From: an uncultured Woeseiaceae bacterium
GTDB taxonomy: Bacteria > Pseudomonadota > Gammaproteobacteria > Steroidobacterales > Woeseiaceae
Length of the DNA stretch: 64,000 nt
Direction of reading: 5' to 3'
NCBI GenBank assembly: GCA_945788625.1
Contig: CALZMQ010000011.1
Coordinates: forward strand, 26,944-90,943
Shown: positions 25,297 through 34,392 of the stretch, piece by piece
How positions within the stretch are numbered: the stretch's first letter is position 1
Layout of the letters: each line of letters opens with the position of its first letter
The notes under the pieces: model-generated
What the model saw: only the letters and a program-made list of their open reading frames with translations
The model's database searches: none
What the model was told of the DNA's origin: nothing
Position numbers and translations under genes: made by a program

Positions 25297-26913
25297 TCAA
25301 TTCCGGCGCAGAATGGCGTGTGCGGCGTTGTAACCCGGTGCGCCTGTGACGCCGCCGCCGGGATGACTCCCGGCGCCGCAAAGATACAGGCCCGCGACAG
25401 GCGTTCTGTAGCCGGACCACGCCGGCAGCGGTCGCATGAAGAACATCTGCTCGAGCGATATGTCGCCGTGGAAAATGTTCCCTTCGGTGATACCGAACAC
25501 CTGTTCGAGGTCGACCGGCGTGTACACGCGGCGAGCGATAACGGCGGCAGGAACGTTCGGCGCGAACTGGCCGATCAGTTCCGTTACGCGATCGCCCAGC
25601 ACGTCGCGATGATCCGCCCACGAACCCTCGGCGAGCGAATAAGGCAGGTATTGCACGAAGCAGGTCAGCATGTGGCGTCCGGCGGGCGCGAGCGTGTCAT
25701 CCGCGTTCGAGGCGAGCACGCAATCGACCCACAGGCGTTCGGGCAGTCGTCCCTGCTGCGAGGCGTTGTAATTCGCTTCTGCCTCCCGGAGCGTCGGAAT
25801 CAATGTAAACAGCGAACGCTCCGGCTTTGTGCGGTCGCGAGGCATACCGAGTACTTCAGGTTCTTCGGACAGCACGAAATTCACCTTGCCCGCGGGGCCG
25901 TCCATGCGGATGTTCTCGACATCCCTGCGAAACTCCGCGGACAACTCGTTGCGGTCGACCAGGCCGAGAAAGGTGCGTTTCGGGTCAGCGTTCGAGACGA
26001 CGAGCCGTGCATCGACAACACTGCCCGAGTGCAGGGTCACGCCATGCGCACGGCCGCCGGATACATTCACCTGCCGGACCGGCTCTGAAGTCCGGACCTC
26101 GACGCCGAGATCTTCGCAGGCAGCCAGCATTGCCTGCGTAATGGCCCCCATCCCCCCAATGACCTGGCCCTGCCAGGCCTGCTGGTCCGAATCGCCGCCG
26201 CTCAGCATGTGAAACAGCAGACCCATGGCCGTGCCTGGCTGATACGGTCCGCCGTGTTTGCCGTACAGGCTGTTCGACAGGATCAGGCGCTTCAACTTGT
26301 CCGACGTGAAGCGCCGGTCCAGGAATTCACCCAGTGAGCCGGTGAGGAAACGAACCAGCGCCGCGACGTCGTCGCCCGTTACGCGGCGAAAACGCCGATA
26401 AGCGCGCCACATCTCGGAAAGCTTCGCGAATCCACGCGCGTGTACGTCGGGTGGCGGTTCGAGAAAAAACGGCTGCAGGTAAGCGGCCAGACGCTTGAGT
26501 TCATGCTCGGTTTCGAAAAACGCCTCGATATCGTCGGGCGCGACGCGCTGCAACTCCGCGCGCATTCTTGTCTCGTCCGCCCACCAGGCGACGACGTCGC
26601 CGTCATCGAATGCCGCCTGTACGCCCGGTTCGCAGGCCAGCATGCGCAATCCGTACGATTCGAGTTTCAGGTCACGGATAATGGTAGGCCGAAGCATGCT
26701 CGCGATGTAGGAGGCAGTCGATACGCGACAACCCGGTGCGAGTTCTGCATCCACTTCTTCGGTGACGGCGCAGCCGCCGACAACATCGCGGCGTTCCAGC
26801 ACCAGCACTTTCCTGCCGGCCTTCGCAAGGTATGCCGCCGCCGTCAGCCCGTTGTGGCCCGCCCCGATAACTATGACGTCGTATTGTTTCCTGGAGTGTT
26901 GCAAGTTGGCCAC
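25297..26913 (-). CDS. PYROXD2-like FAD-dependent oxidoreductase, copy 3
   Basis: 538 aa from GTG 26913, the third member of this family in the window. VIVIGAGHNGLTAAAYLAKAG is at the N-terminus and AGLYLCGAGSHPGGGVTGAPG at the C-terminus. An upstream ATG (26955) would make the gene overlap the divergent Rieske oxygenase start (26939) by 17 nt; the GTG leaves 25 bp and puts the FAD motif at the usual distance, so it was preferred, not proven. It is back-to-back with the Rieske gene, which suggests a shared substrate pathway. Confidence 0.85.
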   Translation of the reverse strand: MANLQHSRKQYDVIVIGAGHNGLTAAAYLAKAGRKVLVLERRDVVGGCAVTEEVDAELAPGCRVSTASYIASMLRPTIIRDLKLESYGLRMLACEPGVQAAFDDGDVVAWWADETRMRAELQRVAPDDIEAFFETEHELKRLAAYLQPFFLEPPPDVHARGFAKLSEMWRAYRRFRRVTGDDVAALVRFLTGSLGEFLDRRFTSDKLKRLILSNSLYGKHGGPYQPGTAMGLLFHMLSGGDSDQQAWQGQVIGGMGAITQAMLAACEDLGVEVRTSEPVRQVNVSGGRAHGVTLHSGSVVDARLVVSNADPKRTFLGLVDRNELSAEFRRDVENIRMDGPAGKVNFVLSEEPEVLGMPRDRTKPERSLFTLIPTLREAEANYNASQQGRLPERLWVDCVLASNADDTLAPAGRHMLTCFVQYLPYSLAEGSWADHRDVLGDRVTELIGQFAPNVPAAVIARRVYTPVDLEQVFGITEGNIFHGDISLEQMFFMRPLPAWSGYRTPVAGLYLCGAGSHPGGGVTGAPGYNAAHAILRRN

Positions 26914-26938
26914 CGCCGCGGTTGAATATGCCAAGCAT

Positions 26939-28039
26939 ATGGCCAGATCAGACATCCAACAACTCGAAGTGACGCTGCCCGGCGAGCACTATCTCGATTC
27001 CGGGCAGTTCGTGCGCGAGCGCGAGTCGATATTTCACACTGAGTGGTTTTGCGTCGGCCGCCTCGAAGGCCTGGAAGGAAAGGGCGACTATCGACTCGTC
27101 AACATCCTGGGCGAGAGCATTCTCGTCGTCTGCGATGCCGACGGCTTGCTGCACGCGTTCAACAACGTTTGCCGTCATCGTGGCGCGGAACTTGTGCGGT
27201 CCGCGACAACCGACGAGCAGTGCGGGACATTCAAGGCCGGCATCCGCTGCCCGTATCATTCATGGAACTACGAGCTGAACGGCGACTTGCACAGCACGCC
27301 GCACATGAATATCGACAAATCCTGCCTGGGCCTGCACAAGGTCGACATTGACAGCTGGGGCGGCTACGTATTCGTTCGCGTCATCCCGGGCGAGGAGTCG
27401 CTTGCTGGAATGTTGGGAGACGTTCCATCGCGAATTCGCCGATATCCGATAACCGAGCTGCGGGTCGGGCATCGTATCGACTATTCGGTGGCGTCCAATT
27501 GGAAGGTGATCCTCGAAAACTACAACGAGTGCTATCACTGCGCGGGCGTGCATCCCGAGCTCTGCAACGTCGTGCCTGCGTTTCGCAAGGGCGGTGGCGA
27601 CGGCCTTGATTGGGATCGGGGCATTCCGCAGCGCGAGGGGACGAATACCTTCACACTGTCGGGGACCACGAATCGCGCCCCGTTTCCGGACCTCAACGAA
27701 GACGAGATGACCCGCCACAAGGGCGAGTTGCTTTACCCGAATCTCATGTTGAGCCTGTCGATGGATCACGCGGCATCGTTCACGCTCTGGCCGCGTTCCC
27801 CGGGCAGAACCGACATCATTTGCGAGTTTCTTTTCCACCCCGAAGAAATGCGTAAACCGTACTTCGATCCGCTCGATGCCGTGGAGTTCTGGGACCTCGT
27901 CAACAAGCAGGACTGGGACATCTGCGAAAGTGTGCAGCGCGGTATGAAGTCACGAGTCTTCGACGCCGGCTACTACGGACCCATGGAAGACCTGAGCCTC
28001 GATTTGCGCGAGTATGTGCGCGGCCGGCTGAACAAATAG
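26939..28039 (+). CDS. Rieske (2Fe-2S) aromatic-ring-hydroxylating/N-demethylating oxygenase alpha subunit
   Basis: 366 aa, complete. The Rieske cluster is held by Cys78-x-His80 (CRHRGAEL) and Cys104-x2-His107 (CPYHSWNY). The catalytic iron site is ENYNECYHCAGVHPE with His200 and His205. This architecture and length match enzymes that demethylate glycine betaine, proline betaine or carnitine, as well as true ring hydroxylases; the sequence alone does not decide. It lies divergent from a PYROXD2-like gene and 18 nt before a beta-propeller-like gene. No ferredoxin reductase is encoded in the window next to it. Confidence 0.92.
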   Translation: MARSDIQQLEVTLPGEHYLDSGQFVRERESIFHTEWFCVGRLEGLEGKGDYRLVNILGESILVVCDADGLLHAFNNVCRHRGAELVRSATTDEQCGTFKAGIRCPYHSWNYELNGDLHSTPHMNIDKSCLGLHKVDIDSWGGYVFVRVIPGEESLAGMLGDVPSRIRRYPITELRVGHRIDYSVASNWKVILENYNECYHCAGVHPELCNVVPAFRKGGGDGLDWDRGIPQREGTNTFTLSGTTNRAPFPDLNEDEMTRHKGELLYPNLMLSLSMDHAASFTLWPRSPGRTDIICEFLFHPEEMRKPYFDPLDAVEFWDLVNKQDWDICESVQRGMKSRVFDAGYYGPMEDLSLDLREYVRGRLNK

Positions 28040-28057
28040 CAACGATTCCGACGACTA

Positions 28058-28996
28058 GTGACCAACAAACTGCCGAAACTCATCGCGACCTCCGTGGTTC
28101 GTGGCTCGCAACAGGGCGAAAGCCACGGCGGCGTCTATACCGTCGATTTTCACAACCAGGAATGCCGGCAGCGCGTCGACTGGAATACCGGCGAGATCGA
28201 TTTCGAAGGCCGCGGCGCGGATCGTGGGCTGCGGGGTATCGCATTCGACGGCGACGACATCTACATTGCCGCGAGCGACGAACTGTTTTGCTACGACCGG
28301 GAGTTTCGTATCCAGCGTTCGTTTCGAAATCATTACCTCAAGCACTGTCATGAAATCAGCCGCATCGAGAGGACGATCTTCCTGACGTCGACGGGTTTCG
28401 ACTGCCTGCTCGCTTTCGATCTCGACAAGAATGAATACATATGGGGGATGCAGCTGCAACGGGACGCCGACGGCTGGCGCGCGGGCCGCTTCGACCCAAG
28501 GACCGCAGCAGGACCCGACCCGGTCAACCTGTTTCATATCAACATGGTTCATGTCGACAACAGCGGGATCTATCTCAGTGGTTTGAAGACCGGGGCGCTG
28601 CTACATCTCAGCAGCAAGTTCGAGGTCAGCGAGGTATGCAATCTTCCTGGCGGCACGCATAACGCCCGGCCTTATCGCGACGGCATCATCTGCAACGATA
28701 CGGGCAGCGACAGTGTCCGCTTCGTGAGCCGGGAGCACGAAGACAGGGCCTTCAAGATCATCACTTACGATGAAGCTGACATCGAATTTGCCGGCGTCGA
28801 CAGCTCGCGCGTCGCCCGCCAGGGGTTCGGCAGGGGACTTTGCCCGGTTGGAGACCGATTGCTCGCAGGCGGCTCGTCGCCGTCGACGATCAGTATCTAC
28901 GATCTCGACGGCGGGCAAACCGTCGCCTCGGTGAACCTGACCATGGACATACGCAACGCAATTCACGGCCTGGAAGTCTGGCCCTACGACGACTAG
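28058..28996 (+). CDS. Hypothetical beta-propeller-like protein
   Basis: 312 aa from GTG; no signal peptide. Repeating blade-like segments of about 45 residues appear: LRGIAFDGDDIYIAASDELFC, then ERTIFLTSTGFDCLLAFDL, then VDNSGIYLSGLKTGALLHL, then YRDGIICNDTGSDSVRFV. The spaced His residues (HCHEIS, LFHINMVH, GTHNARP, IHGLEVW) could bind a metal, as in carotenoid-oxygenase or SMP30-type propellers. Function is unknown. It is the second gene of the Rieske transcript and ends at a strong terminator. The start has no clear ribosome site, as expected if coupled. Confidence 0.65.
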   Translation: MTNKLPKLIATSVVRGSQQGESHGGVYTVDFHNQECRQRVDWNTGEIDFEGRGADRGLRGIAFDGDDIYIAASDELFCYDREFRIQRSFRNHYLKHCHEISRIERTIFLTSTGFDCLLAFDLDKNEYIWGMQLQRDADGWRAGRFDPRTAAGPDPVNLFHINMVHVDNSGIYLSGLKTGALLHLSSKFEVSEVCNLPGGTHNARPYRDGIICNDTGSDSVRFVSREHEDRAFKIITYDEADIEFAGVDSSRVARQGFGRGLCPVGDRLLAGGSSPSTISIYDLDGGQTVASVNLTMDIRNAIHGLEVWPYDD

Positions 28997-29004
28997 CCCG
29001 GACA

Positions 29005-29038
29005 CAAAAAAACGCACCCGCGAGGGGTGCGTCTTTTC
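29005..29038. terminator. Bidirectional rho-independent terminator
   Basis: ACGCACCC (29012-29019) pairs with GGGTGCGT (29025-29032) around a 5-nt loop; TCTTTT follows on the right and seven A precede on the left. It can therefore end transcripts arriving from the rightward gene at 28058 and from the leftward TonB receptor gene at 29056. Confidence 0.88.
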
Positions 29039-29055
29039 TGCAACGGCAGGTCGCC

Positions 29056-31587
29056 TTACTGCCAGCTCTTGAAGAACCGTACGCCTATTTCACGTGGCCT
29101 GCTGATCGCGGTGCGCTGGCGGCCCCAGAACGGTTCGAAGTCGGTGACATCGTGGTACAGCTGGCCGCGCTCATCGCCGACGTTGCTGATAAACAATGCG
29201 GCTTCCCAATCCTCGCCGGTCATGCCGAATTTCAAGTTGATATTCTGATAGGCCGCCATCTTCATCTGCGGCGCATTGCCGCCGACGAATGCCTGTACCT
29301 GGTTCAGCGAGCCGCCGGTATGCGTGAACTGGAACTGGGCGAAGGACTCGTTGCTGCCGAAGATCGACGTTGGCCAGTTGTACTGTGCCTGGAACGAGCC
29401 CTTGAAGTCCGGCGCAAACGGCAGCTTCGAACCCGGACCGACCGCGTCCAGACCCGGCACCTCGCTCTTGATTTCGGCGTCGAGGAAAGTCATGTTGGCA
29501 CCGAAGGAAAGGCTCTCGTTCGGTTGCAGTTCCATCGAGATCTCGAGGCCGTCCGATCCGGCATCGCCCGCATTCAGCACGCCCTTCTGCCACGGCTGGC
29601 CGCACGGGGGCGTCGGGTCGACTGCGCAGGGGATATTCGACGGATCGACCACCTCGACCTGGTAGTCCTCCCAGTCCTGGAAGAACGCGATGGCGTTGAG
29701 CTGGAAGCGGCCGTCGGCCCACTGGGTCTTGATACCGAGTTCGGTGTTCTTCAGGAAGTCCGCGTTGTACGCCGGCGCCAGTTTGGGGGCGCCGCGATTG
29801 CGGTTCGTGCCACCAGGGCGGAAGCCCTCGGAGTAAAGAGCATAGATCATCTTGTCATCGGAGAACGCATATTGTGCCGAGACTTTGATGGCCGTGTCCT
29901 GGTCCGTTGCGTTCGGCATATTGAAGCCGAGGTCGGCGGGGTTATCACTGTCGGACGCATTGCATGGTGTCTCGGCAAACAGGCAGCCGTGCTTGTCGGT
30001 AGCGTCGCCGCTCAGCAATTGACCTGCCGGCGTACGACGGCCCATTGGCAGCTCGACCCAGTAGGTCTTCTCCTGGTCGACCTCGAACCAGCGTGCACCG
30101 AAAGTGGCGCTGAACTTCTCGGTGAAGTCGAAGGTGGCCTCGCCGAACACGGCCAGCGTTTCCCAGGACGTACGGTCTGCCGAGAACCACCAGGCATCCG
30201 TGACCGGTGGCGACACGTTCCAATAGGCCGTGTCCCAGTTCGCCCAACCCTGTGAATTGGCGTAACCACCGTCGTTGGTCGTGTACGTCGAGAAATCCCA
30301 GTCCTCGGTGCGGTCCTCCCAGAACACGCCGGCGACCCAGCTGAAATTCTCACCCGATTGCGACAGGCGAAACTCCTGGCTGAAGGTCGTGTTTGTCTGG
30401 TCATTGGAAAGGAAGCCGATCGGATCGACGTACGTGTAATTGACGCCGGCAGGCTGGAAACAATAGATGTTGTATGTGGCCGTCGCGTAGTAGCAGAAGC
30501 TGCTGAAATAGGCGGCGTACGACGTGGTGTCCTGGATGTAGAGAATATCGCGCTCGAAATAAGCGGTCGCCGAGGTGAAATTCACGTCGCCGAAAGCACC
30601 CTCCACCGTCAGCGAGTACTGGTTCCATTCGTCATCGCGGCTGTCCGGGTAGAAAGCGATGATCTGCAGATCGCCGACGGTCGGGTCGTAGGAATTCTCG
30701 GCTTTTGCTTCCGTATTCTGGTACGCAATACCGAGGCTCGTACTCCACTTGTCGTTGATGAACCATTTTCCGGCAACGCGAGCGCCCGTGACCGTGGTTT
30801 CGTTCCAGTCGTCTTTGACGGCGTTCGTATTCAGTTGCGTGCCGTTGATCGATGTCCGGCCGCCGTTCTCGGAGGAGGGGGTCTGGCCAAGAACGTTGTC
30901 GATATAGCCGCCTTCGGTGGCTGTAAAACCGACCAGCCGAAGTGCGAGCGTGTCTTCCGCGAGGGGAATATTGACCATACCGGCGATGTCGTGACTGGCG
31001 TCGCCTTTGCTCATGCTCTTGACGGTTACATCGGCAAACGATTCGAACGCCGTCGGATCGGGTTTGTTGGTGACAATGCGCAGCGTGCCGGACTGCGAGC
31101 TGGAACCGAACAGTGTGCCCTGGGGACCGCTGAGTGCTTCGACGCGCTCGATGTCGACAAGGCGCACGTCGACTTGCGCGCTTTGCGTGACGGGCTGCTC
31201 GTCGAGGTAAACGGCTGCGGACGATCCCGCGATGAACGTGTCGGGTGCATCCGCGATGCCGCGGAAGAAAATCTTGCCGGCGCCGGCCTGGTTGCCGAAG
31301 TACGCCATGCTGGGCGTGAACCTCGAAAAGTCTTCCATGCTGAACAGGTTCTGGTTACGGAGGTCTTCGGTGCTGAATGCCTGCACGCTGCCGGCCAGGT
31401 CCTGGATGCTGACGTCGCCGCGCTTGGTGGCGGTAACCGTTATCTCGTCAATGCCCGAACTACCCGTTTCCTGTGCGTAAGCAGGAGCGACGCCGCCGAC
31501 AGCGGCTGCAACAGCTGCGGAGATCGTCGTCGTGTAGTTAATACCGTTCTTAGAGACCGCAGTAGCGGTCATTTCTTTGCTGGACAT
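29056..31587 (-). CDS. TonB-dependent outer-membrane receptor
   Basis: 843 aa. A long signal region (residues about 1-38, ending AAAVGGVAPAYAQ) is followed by the TonB box (DEITVTATKR), a plug domain with LSGPQGTLFGSSSQSGTLRIVT, and a large beta-barrel that ends in FFKSWQ, the usual aromatic outer-membrane signal. Such receptors take up large ligands (siderophores, glycans, peptides, cofactors) using TonB energy. It is the last gene of an operon with MTHFR-like, DUF6445 and TPR-sulfotransferase genes. ATG 31587 has a run of six G about 7 nt upstream. The ligand is unknown. Confidence 0.93.
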   Translation of the reverse strand: MSSKEMTATAVSKNGINYTTTISAAVAAAVGGVAPAYAQETGSSGIDEITVTATKRGDVSIQDLAGSVQAFSTEDLRNQNLFSMEDFSRFTPSMAYFGNQAGAGKIFFRGIADAPDTFIAGSSAAVYLDEQPVTQSAQVDVRLVDIERVEALSGPQGTLFGSSSQSGTLRIVTNKPDPTAFESFADVTVKSMSKGDASHDIAGMVNIPLAEDTLALRLVGFTATEGGYIDNVLGQTPSSENGGRTSINGTQLNTNAVKDDWNETTVTGARVAGKWFINDKWSTSLGIAYQNTEAKAENSYDPTVGDLQIIAFYPDSRDDEWNQYSLTVEGAFGDVNFTSATAYFERDILYIQDTTSYAAYFSSFCYYATATYNIYCFQPAGVNYTYVDPIGFLSNDQTNTTFSQEFRLSQSGENFSWVAGVFWEDRTEDWDFSTYTTNDGGYANSQGWANWDTAYWNVSPPVTDAWWFSADRTSWETLAVFGEATFDFTEKFSATFGARWFEVDQEKTYWVELPMGRRTPAGQLLSGDATDKHGCLFAETPCNASDSDNPADLGFNMPNATDQDTAIKVSAQYAFSDDKMIYALYSEGFRPGGTNRNRGAPKLAPAYNADFLKNTELGIKTQWADGRFQLNAIAFFQDWEDYQVEVVDPSNIPCAVDPTPPCGQPWQKGVLNAGDAGSDGLEISMELQPNESLSFGANMTFLDAEIKSEVPGLDAVGPGSKLPFAPDFKGSFQAQYNWPTSIFGSNESFAQFQFTHTGGSLNQVQAFVGGNAPQMKMAAYQNINLKFGMTGEDWEAALFISNVGDERGQLYHDVTDFEPFWGRQRTAISRPREIGVRFFKSWQ

Positions 31588-31645
31588 CTGGTGGCCCCCC
31601 GGCACGTATAGACCTGCCCAACAATACAAGATGGTGTATTGACAT

Positions 31646-33658
31646 TCAATTAAGACTTTTCGGCCGTTGGTCCTCCGGTAGCTGGCGCAGCAAGGGTTCC
31701 AGGATCTCGATCAGCGGTTCGAGCGGCGCTTCAAAGCGGCGCCATGAGTATATCGATTTGGAATATATAGGCTGACGGACCTGCTCGGAGCTGGCGGTAT
31801 TGACGGCGCGGTCGGTCTCGTAGAAACGCAGGCAGCCGTCCTCCCAGGGCAAACCGCAATGGCTGATCAGGCGGCGCGTCTGGTTTTCCTGGTCGGCTAC
31901 CATCTGTTCGTAGTGAATGTCGAGGATCTTGCCGGGCAGGAGTGCGTGCCAGTGGTCCATGAGGCGCTGGTATTCGAGGTAATATTCGCCCAATTCGACG
32001 AGGTCGTAAGTGAACGCCTGGCCCTTGAAGAAAAGTTGCTTGTAACTGCCCATGCAACTGTCGAGCGGGTGCCGGCGTGCGTTGACGATTTTGGCGTTGG
32101 GCAGTATCAGTTGTAACAGTCCGATGCTGGCGAAATTATTCGGCATCTTGTCAGTGAAGAAGGGATTGTCTCCGCGATGCCGGCGCGTCGACTCCAGGTA
32201 TTGCCGCCCGAGCGCCTCGAGTTCATCCACATCACATTCCAACAACGCTTCGGGATAGGCGCGCCCATCGGGCCGCTTCAGGTTAATCGTCTTGATCACA
32301 CGAGCCAGGTCCGGAAGTTCATGCGTGCCGTCGACCTGGCTGTGGCTGGCGAGTATTTGTTCGATCAGCGTCGAGCCCGATCGAGGTAGGCCGACGATAA
32401 AGATCGGCGCGGGATCCGGATCGCCACTACCGCGGTTCTTCTCGATGCACTCGGGCGAAAACGTCTTGATGATGCGATCGTGAATCAGCTCGGTCTGTAC
32501 CGGGTCGTAACTCTCGTGTGGACGACGTAAGGCATTGCCCTTCACGTAACGCTCGAATGCCCGCTCGTAGTCGCCGCGATCTTCGCAGGCTTTGCCGAGC
32601 GCGAAGTTGAAGTTGATGCGAGTTTCGTCCAGCAGCCCCGGTTCATCCACGTGCGCTTTCATTGCCGCGATCTCTTCGTCGCTGAAGCGAAAAGTCTTCA
32701 AATTGGCGAGGCTCCAGTATGCCTCTCCGAACGCCGGATACGTGCGCACACATTCCCGGTATGTAGCAATCGCCTCGTCTTGCCGACCGATCGTTTTCAG
32801 CACGTGGCCCAGGCCCGCGAGGCTGCCGCCGTGGTCAGGCTGCTTCTGCAGAGCCACCCGGAATGCGTCGGCGGCTTCCTCGTAGCGGCCGGCCTTTGTC
32901 AGCATGTTGCCGAGCAACATGCGCGGGTAGGGCAGCTCCGGTTCGAGGCGAATCGCCTTTTCCAGCACCGTCTTGCACTCGTCAAACTGCTCGTTCTCTA
33001 TCAGCGCCCGCGCCAGGTCCGCCCAGGCGCCGAAAAACCCGGGTGCGATCCTGACTGCGTTCTGCAACAGCCTGACGGCCATTCGGAAACGCCCCATTTC
33101 GGTCGCGACACTACCGAGCAATCGCGTCGCGTTGACGTTGGCCGGGTCGCGTTGCAGGATTTCGCGGTAGATTCGCTCGGCTTCCTTGAGCCGACCGGCC
33201 CGATGATGTTCGACGGCCTGCAGCATTTCCCGGCGATCGGGCTGCAGGCGAAACGACGCTTCGAGTGCGTCGTTCGCCTCTTCTTCGCGGCCCAGTTTCG
33301 ATAACAGGACGCTGAGGTCGAAATGCGCAACCGCCTTGTCCGGCGTCAGTTCCACGATGCGCTGCAAGCACGACACGGCCTCGTTGGCCCGCCCCTGTCC
33401 GAGCAAGGCGTTGCCGAGTTCGCGATGCGCTTTCGGGATGTCGGGATAGTCCGCAATGACTTCCCGTAATTGCGTCTCCGCGGACGCAAATTCACCCTGG
33501 CGTATGAGCGCCGTGCCGAGCAGCACGCGCAGGCGGGCATCTTTCGGGTAGTCGGCCAACGCGCCACGGCACAGATCCGCGGCGAGCGTCGCGTCGCCGT
33601 TTTTCAGGAAACCGAGTGCGCGGTCGAACGTAGCCTGGCTTGGAGCGTTTTGTGTCAT
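31646..33658 (-). CDS. TPR-repeat sulfotransferase, copy 1
   Basis: 670 aa. The first 370 residues are TPR units with the A-x3-G-x7-A/Y spacing (for example AHRELGNALLGQGRANEAVSCL). The rest is a sulfotransferase domain whose PAPS 5'-phosphosulfate loop reads IVGLPRSGSTLIEQIL; a 3'-phosphate segment follows near RRHPLDSCMGSYKQ. Such proteins are predicted cytoplasmic enzymes that sulfate a peptide, protein or small molecule held by the TPR part. It lies 5 nt after DUF6445 and 58 nt before the TonB receptor. It has a divergently transcribed paralogue at 35377-37347. Confidence 0.9.
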   Translation of the reverse strand: MTQNAPSQATFDRALGFLKNGDATLAADLCRGALADYPKDARLRVLLGTALIRQGEFASAETQLREVIADYPDIPKAHRELGNALLGQGRANEAVSCLQRIVELTPDKAVAHFDLSVLLSKLGREEEANDALEASFRLQPDRREMLQAVEHHRAGRLKEAERIYREILQRDPANVNATRLLGSVATEMGRFRMAVRLLQNAVRIAPGFFGAWADLARALIENEQFDECKTVLEKAIRLEPELPYPRMLLGNMLTKAGRYEEAADAFRVALQKQPDHGGSLAGLGHVLKTIGRQDEAIATYRECVRTYPAFGEAYWSLANLKTFRFSDEEIAAMKAHVDEPGLLDETRINFNFALGKACEDRGDYERAFERYVKGNALRRPHESYDPVQTELIHDRIIKTFSPECIEKNRGSGDPDPAPIFIVGLPRSGSTLIEQILASHSQVDGTHELPDLARVIKTINLKRPDGRAYPEALLECDVDELEALGRQYLESTRRHRGDNPFFTDKMPNNFASIGLLQLILPNAKIVNARRHPLDSCMGSYKQLFFKGQAFTYDLVELGEYYLEYQRLMDHWHALLPGKILDIHYEQMVADQENQTRRLISHCGLPWEDGCLRFYETDRAVNTASSEQVRQPIYSKSIYSWRRFEAPLEPLIEILEPLLRQLPEDQRPKSLN

Positions 33659-33663
33659 AGGTT

Positions 33664-34392
33664 TTACCGGGGCCGCACGCTTGCGAAACAGTTCAGGGTA
33701 AGGCGTCCCCTGGCAGGGTCGGTCGCCAGCAATTTCGGGTTTTCGATCCAGGCGCTGTGCGGCAGGTCACCCGAATAGAAGATCAACCTGTTGAACCTGG
33801 CCGGGATCATCAGGAGTTTTTCGGCGATCTCATTCGATTCCGTCATGTAGCGGGGCGTCTCATTGTAAATTGCGAAGCGCGACTTGAGAAATGCCAGGGC
33901 CTCGTCGGGATCGTCCAGGTCGAGCGACGTCGCTTTTTCAATGCTCTTCTTGTCCCGCCAGCGATAAAAGGCGGTGCCGCCCAGTTGTTCATCGTGAAAC
34001 AGGTACAGGACCGAGGCGAAGTTCTTGCGGTCGACCCGCGACCTGGGGTCGGTATGACAAAGCCGCTGCAGGTTGGAAAGCTCGTCCGGCTGCAGCGTCG
34101 TCATCGAGAGCATCGTCGAGAAACCTATGCCGCCTCTCAGGAATCCGAAGCGCGCGCTCATGCTGGAACGAAGGAAGCGGTAGATCTCCGCCATGGGCTG
34201 TGCGGCGATATCCAGCACCATGCCGGGGTAGCTGCGCTCCGGCATGGAAAATTCGGACAGCCGGGCTGTAGCGAACTCGATAACGGCGTCGGGGTTCTGC
34301 AGGAAATCGTCGATGACGATGCAGCTATGTTCGTCGGCTATCGTTTCCTCGTGAATTACTGCAGCGGGATTTACAGACAGTGTATCGAGCAC
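33664..34392 (-). CDS. DUF6445 protein with a putative 2-oxoglutarate/Fe(II) oxygenase triad
   Basis: 242 aa. A possible facial triad is seen at His113-x-Asp115 (LCHTDPRS) and His212 (GDLPHSAW), with Arg230 (ARGRLTLNCF) placed where 2OG enzymes bind the co-substrate carboxylate. Length and order (HxD, about 97 residues, H, then R) fit the double-stranded beta-helix oxygenases; the family itself has no assigned activity. GTG 34392 shares a base with the MTHFR-like stop codon (TAGTG), so translation is coupled. It precedes the TPR-sulfotransferase by 5 nt. Confidence 0.75.
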   Translation of the reverse strand: MLDTLSVNPAAVIHEETIADEHSCIVIDDFLQNPDAVIEFATARLSEFSMPERSYPGMVLDIAAQPMAEIYRFLRSSMSARFGFLRGGIGFSTMLSMTTLQPDELSNLQRLCHTDPRSRVDRKNFASVLYLFHDEQLGGTAFYRWRDKKSIEKATSLDLDDPDEALAFLKSRFAIYNETPRYMTESNEIAEKLLMIPARFNRLIFYSGDLPHSAWIENPKLLATDPARGRLTLNCFASVRPR

